DNA from: Shewanella hanedai
GTDB lineage: Bacteria; Pseudomonadota; Gammaproteobacteria; Enterobacterales; Shewanellaceae
Length of the DNA: 64,000 nucleotides
Reading direction: 5' to 3'
Assembly (NCBI RefSeq): GCF_007197645.1
Contig: NZ_VKGK01000010.1
Span: 111,398-175,397, forward strand
This document shows, piece after piece, positions 1 through 11,600 of the stretch. The notes beneath the pieces were generated by a model. The model was not told the origin of the DNA. It ran no database searches and saw only the letters and a program-made list of their open reading frames with translations. Numbering within the stretch: position 1 is the first letter of the stretch; each line of letters opens with the position of its first letter. The position numbers were made by a program, and so were the translations under genes.

Positions 1-2162
1 AAGAGCACACGATAATGAGAACTGCCTATTGCCGACTCTGGCATCTCAACCGCAATATTTGCAGCTAACGTTCTCATCCCTTCAAACACACTCCACTCCA
101 TAATGGCCGTGTTACCTGTCGCCATTAACACAATCATGGTTTCACCCACTGCGCGGCCGAGTCCCATCATCACAGCAGAGAAAATACCAGGGCTTGCGGT
201 GAGTAACACCACACGAGTCAAGGTTTGCCAATTAGTCGCTCCCAGTGCCAAGCTGCCATTTGAGAGATGGCGAGGCACAGAGAAAACCGCGTCTTCTGCA
301 ATAGAGAATATGGTCGGTATGACAGCAAACCCCATTGCGATGCCGACAACCAGAGCATTTCGTTGATCGAAGGTTATGCCTAATTCGTTAGTGATAAACA
401 TACGAGAATCACCATCAAACAGTGCGATTTCAATCGCAGGGCTTATGGCAAAAGAGAACCAACCAATAAAGAGAATCACTGGAATTAACATCAACTCTTG
501 GTATGTCTCAGGTAATCTTTGCTTCCACTTGCCCGGTAAATGGTGCCAGCCAAAGGCACTGGATAGAATTGAAACCGGCAGCAAGATCATCAAGACTAAG
601 ATCCCCGGCAGGTTATCTTCGATTAATGGCGCAAGCCAAAGCCCAGCTAAGAACCCCAAAATGACGGTGGGTAAGGCTTCCATAATTTCAATGGTTGGCT
701 TAACAATCGCGCGCACCTTAGGTGACATGAAATAAGCGGTATAAACCGCCCCCGCTAGTGCTAATGGTGTGGCAAATAGCATGGCATAAAGTGCAGCTTT
801 CATGGTTCCGAATGCCAGCGGCATTAAGCTTAGCTTTGCTTCAAAATCATCAGAACCTGAAGTGGACTGCCACACATACTTAGGCTCAGGGTAGCCCTCA
901 TACCAGACCTTACTCCACATGGCACTCCAGGACACTTCGGGGTGCTCATTTTTGACGCTAAATAGATGTAATTGATTACCCGCTTCGACAACAACCGCAT
1001 TAGAACGCGGGCTAAACCCTATAGTCTTTGGGTTACTGATATTGAATGTTTCAGAAAATAACTTACGTTGACTGGTGGTGTAGAGCAGAGACAACTCACC
1101 TTGCTCACTAACGGTGATAAAACTTTTTCGATAAAATTCACTGGCAATACTGGCAATCGGCCCCAGTTTGTCAAAACTTCTTATCTCTTGATATTGACGC
1201 CCTTTCTCACCATTGACTTGAAAATATTGAGCCACTAAACCTGATTCATAACTAACCAGCAGTGAACTAGCGCCAGCAAGTAAACTCACCTCTTTAACTT
1301 GAGTACTCGCGAGTTCAAGCTCTATCACCTGTATTAATTGCAAGTCTTCGACGTCACGAATATCGTAAACAAATAATTTATCAGCGCTTCTCAAAATAAG
1401 TTGGCGCTGATCTGGTGTCATCAATTGCTGCTGAACAGAGAAAGGTGTTTCCTGGATAATGCCCGTCGAGGAGACCCATTCAACCTCTTCAGTCATCATG
1501 TTCTCTTCGCCTTCTTGACGCGCCAAACGCCAGACCTTGGCATCATCTTGATAAACAAAGCTCATCATCTCACTGTTATAACCAAAAGCGAGGTTATGCA
1601 GTGCAGAGCCATTAGCATCAATGGTTAACGCATCTTGACCTGCAGGAAATTTAATATCAGGCGTAATAAGACGATGATTGTTTGGGTAGGTTACCCCAAA
1701 ATTCACTTCCGCCAGCAGGAGCTGACCATTGTCTAAGCCAAGTGCAAATCGCTGTTCGCTCGGTGCGGAGACTGCGCCACTGGATACTTGAACGCCAGCA
1801 GGCAAAACCAATTGTTCGCGCTCAAGGAGTTGACCCGTTTTAACCGTGTAAAAATCGACCTGACCGGTGTCAGATGCACGGTAAATGATCTCATTTTGTT
1901 CATCGCTGCCGACCATCAATGCAGGAGTCGCATCGCTGAACAACTCTACATTAATAACAGGCTTAACTTCAGCGCCATCAAATATGGGTTTAACGATGTA
2001 TAGGAGATAGAAGAAAATCAACAGTAGCGCCACAAACACCATAGTTCCACCGATGGTCACCCCCACTTGAGTCAACTTGTCTGTTATCGCTCTACGACGT
2101 GAGCCCTTACCCATAAGGAGGTTTTTGGCCTTAGGTTCAGGTTTTATCGCTTGAGTGTCCAT
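1..2162 (-). CDS. pstC: Phosphate ABC transporter permease PstC, long form (3' end beyond window)
   Basis: Reading leftward from the ATG whose complement ends at 2162, the frame stays open to base 1, so the gene is cut by the window edge. About 720 residues are visible. A single N-terminal membrane helix (about residues 34-56, rich in V, L and F) is followed by some 380 residues of soluble beta-rich sequence. The permease core starts near residue 440 (KAALYAMLFATPLALAGA) and includes a GLGRAVGETMIVLMATG stretch, typical of PstC-type inner-membrane permeases. Ordinary PstC is about 300 residues; this matches the long PstC form of Shewanella and Vibrio with a large extracytoplasmic insert. It would form the Pst phosphate uptake channel with PstA and PstB, expected just left of the window. 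No clear Pho box was seen upstream. Confidence 0.85.
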   Translation of the reverse strand, partial: MDTQAIKPEPKAKNLLMGKGSRRRAITDKLTQVGVTIGGTMVFVALLLIFFYLLYIVKPIFDGAEVKPVINVELFSDATPALMVGSDEQNEIIYRASDTGQVDFYTVKTGQLLEREQLVLPAGVQVSSGAVSAPSEQRFALGLDNGQLLLAEVNFGVTYPNNHRLITPDIKFPAGQDALTIDANGSALHNLAFGYNSEMMSFVYQDDAKVWRLARQEGEENMMTEEVEWVSSTGIIQETPFSVQQQLMTPDQRQLILRSADKLFVYDIRDVEDLQLIQVIELELASTQVKEVSLLAGASSLLVSYESGLVAQYFQVNGEKGRQYQEIRSFDKLGPIASIASEFYRKSFITVSEQGELSLLYTTSQRKLFSETFNISNPKTIGFSPRSNAVVVEAGNQLHLFSVKNEHPEVSWSAMWSKVWYEGYPEPKYVWQSTSGSDDFEAKLSLMPLAFGTMKAALYAMLFATPLALAGAVYTAYFMSPKVRAIVKPTIEIMEALPTVILGFLAGLWLAPLIEDNLPGILVLMILLPVSILSSAFGWHHLPGKWKQRLPETYQELMLIPVILFIGWFSFAISPAIEIALFDGDSRMFITNELGITFDQRNALVVGIAMGFAVIPTIFSIAEDAVFSVPRHLSNGSLALGATNWQTLTRVVLLTASPGIFSAVMMGLGRAVGETMIVLMATGNTAIMEWSVFEGMRTLAANIAVEMPESAIGSSHYRVL

Positions 2163-2336
2163 TAAAACCTCGTTAATTAATAATCAGTTGACTTTTCACT
2201 GGGATTGTTTTGATTGCTATGCTAAAAAGAGTCAAGCCCTTCATTCAGATGCTTAGTATTATATGACGCAAAGATGACACTAGTGTTACAGTGCATCAAG
2301 CCAGAGAGAATAATAAACCATAGGAGATATATCAAC

Positions 2337-2831
2337 ATGTTACGTTACCTAGTCACCCTTCAAGTGCCGGATAAAAATGGTTTAGTTGAGCAAATCTCTC
2401 ATGCTGTTAGTCGACATGGAGGAAACTGGTTAGATTCTGAGCTTCGCCATATTGATGGCATTTTTGCAGCCATCCTATTATTGGAGGTTCCGGCATCAAA
2501 TTGGGATACCTTAGTAGACAATCTAGAATGCATTGAAGGCTTAAGCTTAACCTTTGCTAAAACCAGTAAAGAACCCCAGCAACCTACCCATAAAAGCTAT
2601 TCGTTAGTCGCCTACGATAGACCCGGTTTAGTACACGATATATCAAATAAAATCAGTGCTCTTGGGATCAACATTGAACACTTTAGCACCCGTTACGAAA
2701 GCGCAGGACATACCGGAGTTGCCCTCTTTCGAGCAAACTTTGATCTAGGCATGAATTGTGATGATCAAGAAGAGCAACTTAGCCAAGCACTGTACGCCAT
2801 AGGTGACGATGTCGTTTTGGACGAAATCTAG
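2337..2831 (+). CDS. gcvR: GcvR-like ACT-domain regulator
   Basis: A 164-residue protein with two consecutive ACT domains (about residues 1-80 and 85-164). The first begins RYLVTLQVPDKNGLVEQIS and the second SYSLVAYDRPGLVHDIS, the D-x-x-G-L-V pattern of amino-acid-binding ACT modules. The family includes GcvR, which binds GcvA and represses the glycine cleavage operon when glycine is scarce. I chose ATG 2337 because AGGAG lies at 2322-2326 and the ACT fold begins right after it; an upstream in-frame ATG at 2274 would add 21 residues of unrelated sequence. It stands alone and is followed by a hairpin. Other ACT-ACT proteins have related folds, so the exact regulatory target is inferred. Confidence 0.75.
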   Translation: MLRYLVTLQVPDKNGLVEQISHAVSRHGGNWLDSELRHIDGIFAAILLLEVPASNWDTLVDNLECIEGLSLTFAKTSKEPQQPTHKSYSLVAYDRPGLVHDISNKISALGINIEHFSTRYESAGHTGVALFRANFDLGMNCDDQEEQLSQALYAIGDDVVLDEI

Positions 2832-2844
2832 CTAAGACTAAGTA

Positions 2845-2866
2845 TAAGGGAGGAGAACCTCCCTTA
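2845..2866 (+). terminator. Hairpin after gcvR-like gene
   Basis: TAAGGGAGG and CCTCCCTTA form a perfect 9-bp stem around an AGAA loop, 14 bases after the stop codon. There is no strong U-tract, so it could be a weak intrinsic terminator or an mRNA 3' stabiliser. Confidence 0.5.
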
Positions 2867-3075
2867 AAGTGTTTCAACCTAAACCACCTTAAGATCACGC
2901 TCTACTGAATCTAGACTTCCATTCAAACAATCGAAAAAATCAATCAAGAAGCACATCAACAATCTGATAGACTATCCAAAAACAAACACTGTCTCATACA
3001 GAAATGGAGCGGGAACAACCCTCCCCTTGCAAAGCAGTGAACGCACTTGCCAACAAATTAGGCTAGGAATACCCA

Positions 3076-3891
3076 ATGTTAGGACTTATAAGAAAAATGC
3101 GTGCCACGCTGGATGATAACCAGCAGGTACAATACCAACTGCCAATCAGCGAGCAGTTACTCGACTTGAACCCACTGATAGGCACAACTGTCACCTTGAC
3201 TCATACCGGTAAAATTTGTTGCAGTAACTGCGGTAAAAAAACCAAGAAGAGTTACTCTCAAGGCCATTGCTTTGTCTGTATGAGGAAGCTCGCCAGTTGT
3301 GACATGTGCATCATGAAGCCTGAGACGTGTCATTTCGCCGAAGGAACCTGTCGTGAGCCTGAATGGGGAGAAGCTAACTGTTTCGTGCCACATTATGTCT
3401 ACCTTTCAAATACATCAGGGCTTAAGGTAGGGATCACTCGTCATACTCAACTGCCAACTCGATGGATAGATCAAGGCGCAACTCAAGGCCTGCCTATTTT
3501 GAAGGTGTCGACAAGACAAATTTCAGGTCTTGTCGAAGTTGAATTGGCCAAAATGATTGCCGATAAAACTAACTGGCGCACGATGCTCAAAGGCAATGCT
3601 GAAGATATTGACCTAAAAGCTAAAGCTGCAGAATTGTTGCCTGAAGTTGAAAATAAGATACATGAAATTTGTATGGCTCATGGCGAATATGCGATTGAAA
3701 AGTTAGATGAAGATATACAAGACATTCGTTTCCCCGTGACTGAATTCCCAACCAAAATCAGCTCACATAACTTCGATAAAGACCCCGTCGTCAGTGGTGT
3801 ACTGCTCGGAATTAAAGGGCAGTATTTACTCTTTAATACTGGTGTCATTAACCTTCGAAAGTTCACCTCTTACGAAATCAGTGTTAGCTAA
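3076..3891 (+). CDS. DUF2797 family protein with cysteine clusters
   Basis: A 271-residue soluble protein that resembles the DUF2797 family, whose function is not established. The N-terminal half has a dense set of cysteines in metal-binding spacing: CSNCG, CFVCMRKLASCDMC and a later CHFAEGTC. This suggests one or two zinc-binding sites. Just after it comes YVYLSNTSGLKVGITR, which resembles the start of a GIY-YIG-like fold. The start at 3076 is preceded by TAGGAAT. The gene is monocistronic, with its own terminator after the stop. Any nuclease or nucleic-acid role suggested by the GIY-YIG similarity is only an inference. Confidence 0.7.
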   Translation: MLGLIRKMRATLDDNQQVQYQLPISEQLLDLNPLIGTTVTLTHTGKICCSNCGKKTKKSYSQGHCFVCMRKLASCDMCIMKPETCHFAEGTCREPEWGEANCFVPHYVYLSNTSGLKVGITRHTQLPTRWIDQGATQGLPILKVSTRQISGLVEVELAKMIADKTNWRTMLKGNAEDIDLKAKAAELLPEVENKIHEICMAHGEYAIEKLDEDIQDIRFPVTEFPTKISSHNFDKDPVVSGVLLGIKGQYLLFNTGVINLRKFTSYEISVS

Positions 3892-3903
3892 ATAATTGCG
3901 CAT

Positions 3904-3926
3904 AGGGCTATTTATTAGCCCTTTTC
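3904..3926 (+). terminator. Intrinsic terminator after DUF2797 gene
   Basis: AGGGCTA and TAGCCCT form a 7-bp stem with a TTTAT loop, followed directly by TTTT and more pyrimidines, starting 12 bases after the stop codon. Confidence 0.7.
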
Positions 3927-4102
3927 CCTTCTACTTTCCACTTTTTCTCTCCCTCCCTAAAACATTGATTAACATATAATCTCATGTTCACGTGGACAAA
4001 CTTAAAACATTAAATTAACATCTTAACAACAAGGAAGTTCAACTACACATTAAATCGAAGAATACTTGACTGTAAATGAGTAGACATACAAGGGAACGTA
4101 TC

Positions 4103-4417
4103 GTGAATAATCAAGAGCTAACTTCAGTTATCCCCCCTTATCAAATCTTTAAGAAACTGATTGGTCAAACCATCAATATTGAAGATACTGATGGTAACGC
4201 CATTGAGCTCAAAATCGATGAAGTTATCTCAGGCTCCGCCCACAGTGAAAACTACGAAAGCTTTACCACCCGTCTAAAAGATTCCTTACCCAACAGGATA
4301 CCGCAGGGTTGCTATACTTTCAGCCATCCAACCATTGGCAAGCAATGGCTTTTTTGCTCTGCGACATCATCAACCCAATATGAAATTGTCATTAATAGGG
4401 AAGTAGAGACTCAGTGA
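4103..4417 (+). CDS. DUF6916-like small protein next to collar protein
   Basis: A small soluble protein of 104 residues. The pattern is an N-terminal segment ending in FKKLIGQTINI, a middle strand region, then the motif QGCYTFSHPTIGKQWLF. This resembles the DUF6916 family, which is often encoded beside microcystin-dependent-protein (MdpB) tail-collar genes. I prefer the GTG start at 4103 because AAGGGA lies at 4090-4095 with good spacing; the upstream ATG at 4076 has no ribosome site. Its 3' end overlaps the convergent GNAT gene by 26 bases. Function is unknown; the family assignment is by pattern. Confidence 0.6.
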   Translation: MNNQELTSVIPPYQIFKKLIGQTINIEDTDGNAIELKIDEVISGSAHSENYESFTTRLKDSLPNRIPQGCYTFSHPTIGKQWLFCSATSSTQYEIVINREVETQ

Positions 4418-4934
4418 TGAGCTCATTGCTCATAACGGTTTCTGAGCGCCACTCCATTAACAGATATACCTCGTCAGTCACCGTTTTTAATGTAAAGCCT
4501 AAACGTTCATATAAGCGTCTAGCGGGATTATTGCGCTCAACGTGTATGGTCACCGATAAACCTGAATCTCTAGCTTGTGCAAACAAGGTTTTAAACAACT
4601 CAGTTGCAATGCCTAAACCACGAAACTCTGGTAACAAAGAGATATCAACGATACGGAGCTCTCGACGTTCATCAAGCCAGTAGTCAACAAACAAGCGACC
4701 AACAGCTCTGTTTTGAGAATAGATAATATCGAAATATTCAGTGTTGTAATGCTGGCAATAGTAACGGTACTGGGCACTGAACTGCTTAGATAAAAAAGAA
4801 TTTAATTGCGACTCAGGCCAGTCAGCCGCAGCAAACTCATCTCGGCGAATACGGGTATAGAGACGTAATAAAAAGGGCAAGTCGACTTCACTATGATGTT
4901 TGAGAACCAGTGAAGAGAGTTGTAAATCGCTCAT
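4392..4934 (-). CDS. GNAT family N-acetyltransferase
   Basis: A 180-residue acetyltransferase. The central segment has the GNAT acetyl-CoA-binding signature, with LPEFRGLGIATELFKTLF (R-x-x-G-x-G/A) after a hydrophobic strand, then ARRLYERLGFTL near the C terminus. The start was set at 4934 (MSDLQLSSLVLK). The reading frame continues upstream for 36 residues of hydrophobic sequence that does not fit the fold and would run into the divergent collar gene. It is divergent from the collar protein gene, with only 79 bases between them. Substrate unknown. Confidence 0.75.
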   Translation of the reverse strand: MSDLQLSSLVLKHHSEVDLPFLLRLYTRIRRDEFAAADWPESQLNSFLSKQFSAQYRYYCQHYNTEYFDIIYSQNRAVGRLFVDYWLDERRELRIVDISLLPEFRGLGIATELFKTLFAQARDSGLSVTIHVERNNPARRLYERLGFTLKTVTDEVYLLMEWRSETVMSNELITESLLPY

Positions 4935-5013
4935 GTTAGGACATTTTATGCAGTAAATGATGAGTACCAAACATACGCAAAGGAATGAAAAAAACAAGCT
5001 TAGGAGAGTAACA

Positions 5014-5553
5014 ATGTCAGAACCTTTTATCGGTGAAATCAAAATGGTGGCCTTTAATTATGCCCCTGTAGGTTTTGCAAAATGCGATGGAGCCCTTCTT
5101 CCAATTTCACAGAATCAAGCCATGTATGCACTGTTAGGCACTGAGTTTGGTGGTGATGGACGTACCACTTTTGGTTTGCCTGATCTGCGCGGACGTACAC
5201 CTATGCATCAAGGTCATGGCCCGGGCTTAACCCCTAGAGCAATGGGACAATTTTCAGGTTCAGAAAGCAATACTTTACAGCTTACACAAATGCCTAGTCA
5301 TACCCATGACGCCGAATTAAAAGCCGTTGCTAGTGAAGGTACCTCAGCAGTACCTGACAACAATATGTATATGGCCAAATCCAGTAACGGTCTTGCGTCG
5401 GTCAATAGCTACAGTAACGCAACACCTGACACAACAATTAGCCCCCACCAAACCAGCGCTACAGGTGGACACTCATCAATTAACAATTTACAGCCCTACC
5501 AAGTGGTGAACTTTATCATTGCAACGCAAGGGCTATTCCCATCACGTTCATAA
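5014..5553 (+). CDS. Phage tail-collar domain protein, MdpB (microcystin-dependent) type
   Basis: A 179-residue protein that opens with MSEPFIGEIKMVAFNYAPVG, the hallmark start of MdpB-type tail-collar proteins. It continues with FAKCDGALLPISQNQAMYAL and GLPDLRGRTPMHQG, the collar fold signature, and ends with the conserved QPYQVVNFIIATQGLFPSR. These proteins resemble receptor-binding tail-fibre tips but are usually encoded outside prophages. The ATG at 5014 has GGAGAG at 5003-5008. Only one copy is present, whereas such genes often occur in runs of two or three. The nearest neighbours are the GNAT and DUF6916 genes and the giant surface protein 82 bases downstream. No phage structural genes are nearby. 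Confidence 0.85.
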   Translation: MSEPFIGEIKMVAFNYAPVGFAKCDGALLPISQNQAMYALLGTEFGGDGRTTFGLPDLRGRTPMHQGHGPGLTPRAMGQFSGSESNTLQLTQMPSHTHDAELKAVASEGTSAVPDNNMYMAKSSNGLASVNSYSNATPDTTISPHQTSATGGHSSINNLQPYQVVNFIIATQGLFPSRS

Positions 5554-5582
5554 TGCATCCACTTGTTCAATACGCTGTAATC

Positions 5583-5608
5583 GGTCGGTACAAATGAATG
5601 TGCCGACC
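5583..5608. repeat. Inverted repeat between collar gene and giant gene
   Basis: GGTCGGTACA pairs with TGTGCCGACC around AATGAA, with one interior mismatch, in the 82-base gap. There is no U-tract, so partial termination or mRNA processing is possible but unproven. Confidence 0.4.
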
Positions 5609-5635
5609 TAACACTTAATAATAAAGGACAGAGAC

Positions 5636-8600
5636 ATGAAATTCGGCATTTTTCTTTTTATCATAGGCACTCTAGCCATGCCTCTGTCGGCCAGCACCTT
5701 AAACTTCGAATCAGGAGTCAGCGGTAATGGCACACAAACGATCACCGCCATAGTAGATGGAATTACTTTTACCGCCGTAAGTAATGATGATACTTGGTTG
5801 ATTGCCGACAACTCAGGTAATGCAGGCACAACTGCCAACGTCGCCGCAGTAAATTACTCCACCGGTGCTAGCTTAATTACCCTATCTTTTTCCAGCCCTG
5901 TCAACTTGACCAGCATACATACCAGTGATATTTCACTCACAATTAATAGTCTTACTTTTACTCCCACTGATGGCAGCGGTAATAGCGCTTTTACAGATAA
6001 CAATTCCTCTACCCCTTGGGGAGGTAACTCAACAGGAAATACTGTTAGTTTTTCCAGCTGGAGCAACCCTACCAGTTCATTTACCATCAGTGGCAGTACC
6101 AGTGCCGGAAATTTAATGGCGCTAATTATGGACAACATTATTTTCACCGTGGCCCCCACCAATAACGCTCCCACCACAGCTAGCTTCAACGGTGACAGCT
6201 TTACCTATACTGAAGGTGATGGCGGCCAGATACTCGATCAAGGCACCCAAACCACTGTTAGCGATGCTGATGGCGGCGACTTCGATGCGGGTAATCTCAC
6301 ACTAACGATTACCTCGGGTGAAGATGCTGCTGAAGATATTCTTTCTATTGATACCAGCGGCGCTATCTCATTAGCAGGAACGACAGCGAGCAGCAATGTA
6401 TCAATTACCGGCCCTGGCGTTATCGGCACCTTAGGCAATAATATTGCTGCGGGTAACAACTTTGTCATTAACTTAAATGCTTCTGCAACACCAGCACACG
6501 TGCAAACCTTAGTGCGAGCACTCACCTATGAGAACAGCGATACAGACAACCCCACTACAGGTGCTCGCAATGTGCGCTTAACCATTAATGATGGCGATGG
6601 CGGCACCTCAAGCAACGCTGATATAACCGTTACAGTAGCCGCAACGAACGACAACCCTAATTTGACCAACCTGGCAAGCGATAACCTTAATTACAGTGAG
6701 GGTGCTGGGCAGCAAAATATCGACATAGGCGCCAATGCGACTGTTACCGATGTGGATTCAATTAACTTCGACACCGGTAATTTAACCGTCACAATCCCCA
6801 CCAATAAAGATGCTAGCGAAGATATTCTCGGTTTCGATAATACCGTCACAACAACAGGTCTTGCTAGCGCGAGTATCACTATCAGCGCGACAAATATTGG
6901 CACACTCACCAATGCTATTTCTGAAGCAAACGATCTCATCATCACCTTCAATGCCAATGCGACACCAAGCTTAGCACAAGCACTTATTCGGGCTATTACC
7001 TATCAAAATAGTGACAATGTAGCGCCAACTGAATCAACCCGAACCGTTCGATTCGCGCTCACAGATGGCGATGGCGGTAGCAGTGGAAATATTGATACTA
7101 CTGTGGTCGTTAGCGCCGTTAACGACCTGCCTGTTGGCAGCAATAATACTCTCACTCCCAATGAAGGTGGCGTACTCACTATTACCACCTCAGACTTTGG
7201 TTACAGTGACGTCGAAGGTAACGCACTAAGCTACATCACCATAACCGCTGCACCTGTCAACGGCAGCTTATGGATAGATGTTGATAGCAGTGGCACCATC
7301 AATAATGCTGAATCGGCGCTCACTTCCAACGATACCGTCACTAAAGCAAACTTAGATGCTAACGTATTAAAGTACAGCCCTAGTGGGTCAACAAGTGCTA
7401 GTTTTACTTTTACCGTCAATGATGGCGTTGCTGACTCAGCAAGCAATTACACCATCACACTCACCGTTAATGCCCAGCCGACCGTCACCATCAATCAAGC
7501 CAGCGGCCAGAGTGATCCCACCAATAATGCCACTGTAGTCTTCGATGTCTTGTTTAATGAATCAATCACTGGTTTTGATGTATCAGACATCAGTTTAACG
7601 GGTGATGTGACCGCAAGTGTGACGTCTGTTTCAGCCTCCTCTGGCACCAGTTTTACTGTTTCAACCAATATCAGTGCTAATGAAGGCGATATTATTGCCC
7701 AAGTGCTAGCCGGTGGCGTGACCGACGCGTCCAGTGCTACTAACCAAGCCAGTACTAGCACCGACAATACAATAAAATACGATATCAGTGCGCCAACAAG
7801 CCCAAGTAGCTTAGATCTTATCATCGGTTCAGATTCAGGCAGCAGTGATAGCGATAATCTGACTTCTGATGCAACACCGGAGATCTCAGGCTCTGGAGAA
7901 ACTGGGGCAACCATTACGTTATTCAGTGATGCAGATAACAGCGGCACCCTCAATGGCAGTGAAACCTCAGTCACAACAAGCGTTAGTACTGGCACATGGT
8001 CGGTGTCAATGCCGATGATAGCCAGTACAAGCCACGGGTTAAAAGCATTTCAAACCGATCCTGCAGGTAACGCCTCACCTGTGAGTACCACTCTCACCAT
8101 AGAGATAGATACCAATGCTCCCAGCGGACATAGTGTGGTGATTGATCAAGACCCGGTAAATAGCAGCAATCAAGATTCGGTCAGCTTTACCTTTACTGGA
8201 GGCGAGATAAGCAGTAATTTTTCATACACATTAAGCAGCTCTGGCGGCGGAACACCTTTGATCGGCACAGGTACGCTATCAACAGCAACCGATACCATAA
8301 ACAATATTGATGTCAGCAGCTTAACAGATGGAACATTAACCTTTAGCACGATTTTAACCGATACAGCAGGTAACAGTGCAACGGCAGTAAATGATACCAG
8401 TGTTAAAGACAGCACTGCGCCAAACGGACACAGTGTCAGCATAGATCAAGCGCTTATTTTAGCATCTAACGATGATGCATTGAGTTTCACCTTTTCAAGT
8501 GCTGAAACAGGAGCAAGTTTCGCTTACACTGTGAGTTCCAGTGGTGGAGGCACCATTAATGGCACAGGCACTTTATCCTCGGTCAACGACACCGTCTCTA

Positions 8601-11600
8601 ACGTCGATGTCACCTCACTCGGTGACGGAACTTTAACGCTATCAGTGATTGTAACCGACATTAACAGCAACCCAGCAACTGCTGTGGTTGATACTGTAAG
8701 CAAGGATGCCTTAGGCCCTGTTGTACAATCAGTAACCTTAAATACCGGCAATGTAAAAGCTGGCGACATCATCACAGTAACAGTTCAGTTTGACGATACG
8801 CTTGTACTTTCTGGATCGAACTCCACTGCCACGCTTACCATTGGAGGCACCACCCGAACCGCGGTTTATACCAGTGGACACAATGCATCCAGCTTAGTCT
8901 TTAGTTATACGGTTGTGAACGGCGATAACGACAGTGATGGCGTCACAGTGACATCTGCTCAGGGCAATTCTGATACAGCTAAAGATGCAAATGGCAACGA
9001 TGCCGACTTTAGCTTTACCGCCTTTACTGAAGCAAGTTTACTCGTCGACACACAAGCTCCGGTATCAGCAACACCGCTTCAGACTTCGCAAGCAGTCAAT
9101 GCCGACACACTAACCTTATCTCAAGCTGATTATCCTGAAGATGCAATCACGGTAACCGCTCTTTCCGATGCTGACGGTAATGGCATTGCTGACAGCAATA
9201 CTCCTTTAACAAGCAGTACATCGAGCTCTGGATCATGGTCTCTAAGCGTTAACCTTTCTCAAGATTCGGATAACTACTTTATCTTGCGCACCAGTGATTT
9301 AGCTGGAAACACAACGGATACTGCCATAGGGAATTACCTTGAAGACTCTATCTCCCCGGATAATGTCATCATCCAGACGCCAATTACTCATGTATATCAG
9401 TCCACCAATGCCATCACGATTCAAGGTAGCCAAAGTGAAAATGGGATATCGGTCGGTATCTATGAAGATATTGATAATAACGGCGTTGCCGACAACAATA
9501 CTGCCATCTCATCAACCACTGTTGCAGCAAACAGCTGGAGCATCAGCCTCACTTTAGCCGATAACACAAACACTAATTATGTGGTTATCGCTAAAGATGA
9601 TGCAGGAAACAGCGCCCAGGCTGTGGACCTTGTGACTCTGACTCACGACAATATCAACCCTGTCGCAGACATCACTAAAATAACAAGTGTAGATACCACG
9701 CCAACCCTAAATGGAACAATCTCTGATACGGGTGGTTTAGCGAGTCTTTCTTTTACTCTTGAAGATAGTAATAACACGATATTTGGGCCTTTCGATGCCG
9801 ACAGTTTTAGTGATATTAATAGCGGTAACTGGCTTGATAATGAACTAGCAAGCACATTAACCGATGGCAGCTATGACGCACATCTAACTCCCATCGACTT
9901 GGCTGGTAATACGCAGAGCATAACAATATCAGATGCAGTCACTATCGATACACTTGCCCCCACTGGATACAATGTTGAAATTGAGCAGAACAGAATCGAT
10001 GCTGGCAATGAATCCGCCCTTAGCTTTATCATCACAGGTGGTAATAACGGTGAGAGTTTTACCTACCAGATAAGTGATGGCAGCAACTCAGTAACCGGAA
10101 GCGGCAGTATTAGTAGCGATCCGCAGACCGTGAGCGGTGTTAATGTCAGTAGCCTAAATGAAGGCACACTCACCCTAACCCTTTCATTAACGGATGTAGC
10201 AGGAAATCAAGGAGCTGATGCCACTGATAGCCTAAGTAAAACTTATAATCTTGCTCCGGTTATCTCTCAAGGCAGTCTAATCACCATCACCATGAGTGAA
10301 GATGCTAACCCTACTCCATTTAGCCTCAACTTAAGCGCATCAGATCCTGATGCCGACTCGCTAAACTGGCAAATATCATCAACAACAAGCCAGGGCGTCG
10401 CTTCAATTCTGGAAACAGGAAATAATGCCAGTGTTAGCTACGTCCCGACTGCGGATTTCAATGGTAATGACAACCTAACAGTTCAAGTCAGCGACGGAAT
10501 ATTAACGTCTTCAATTACAGTTAATATCATCATCACAGCGATTAACGATACTCCAAATATTTCTGGCTCCCCTTCCAATACAATCGAGGAAGATACTCAA
10601 TTTAATTTTACGCCTGCGGCTAGTGATATAGATAGCACTCTGCTTACCTTCAATATTAGCGGGCGACCTTCATGGGCAAGTTTTAATCCATCTACAGGTA
10701 CTTTAAGCGGTACTCCAACTAATGAAGATGTCGGTAACTTTGATGGCATCATTATCAGTGTAAGGGACGATCTAGGAGCAACAAGCAACCTACCAACTTT
10801 TAGTATTACAGTGACCAACGTCAATGATGCGCCAGTTATCAGTGGCACACCAGCAAGCTCAGTCGATGAAGATAGCCTTTATAGCTTCACGCCAACGCTA
10901 CTTGATGCCGACAGCAATGACACTCATAGCTTTTCGGTCAGTAACAAACCGAACTGGGCAAGCTTTAACGGCAGCAACGGGACACTGTCTGGTACTCCTG
11001 CCAATGAAGATGTTGGCATAAGCAGTAATATCGTTATCAGTGTTACCGACAGTGCCATCGCATCAGCAAGCTTGCCGGCCTTTAGCATAGAAGTGAGTAA
11101 TATTAATGATATTCCCACTCTCAACAGTACCCAGTTAGAGGCATTAGAGGACACTGAATTACTGTTTAATCTGGACGCCAATGATGATGACGGCGACGCG
11201 TTAACCATTAGTCTGATTAACCAGCCTCAACAAGGCACCCTCGACACGAGTGGCTCACAGTGGGTTTATAAAGCCAATGAAAACTTTCACGGTGATGACA
11301 ACTTCACAGTCACTATTAACGATGAACAAACCAGCTCAGATCCCATAGAAGTGAACATCAAAATACTGCCTGTAAACGATGCGCCCAACGCACAGAATGA
11401 TACCTTTGAACTCGACTATACCCCGAGCGGAGAATACCGATTATCGGTATTGGCAAACGACCAAGATGTCGATGAAGATACGTTATCTCTCGTCAGTGCA
11501 GAATCGAGCTTAGGGACAGTAGAAATAGATAATGAAGCACTATTACTTACCTTAAGCTCAGGTGTCACGGGCGATATACACTTAAGCTACTTCATCGTTG

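Noticed and set aside
103..735. Two rightward open frames (87 and 119 residues) at the left edge
   Set aside because: They lie opposite the permease core of pstC, whose leftward frame is continuous and family-typed.
2163..2336. Pho box upstream of pstC
   Set aside because: No pair of CTGTCA-type repeats at the right spacing was found.
5014..5553. Prophage based on the tail-collar protein
   Set aside because: No capsid, tail, integrase, lysis or attachment sequence nearby; MdpB-type genes are common outside prophages.
7495..7995. 166-residue leftward frame and many others opposite the giant gene
   Set aside because: The giant gene is a continuous coding frame; its simple Asp/Ser/Thr-rich composition leaves long open antisense frames. 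No ribosome site or family.
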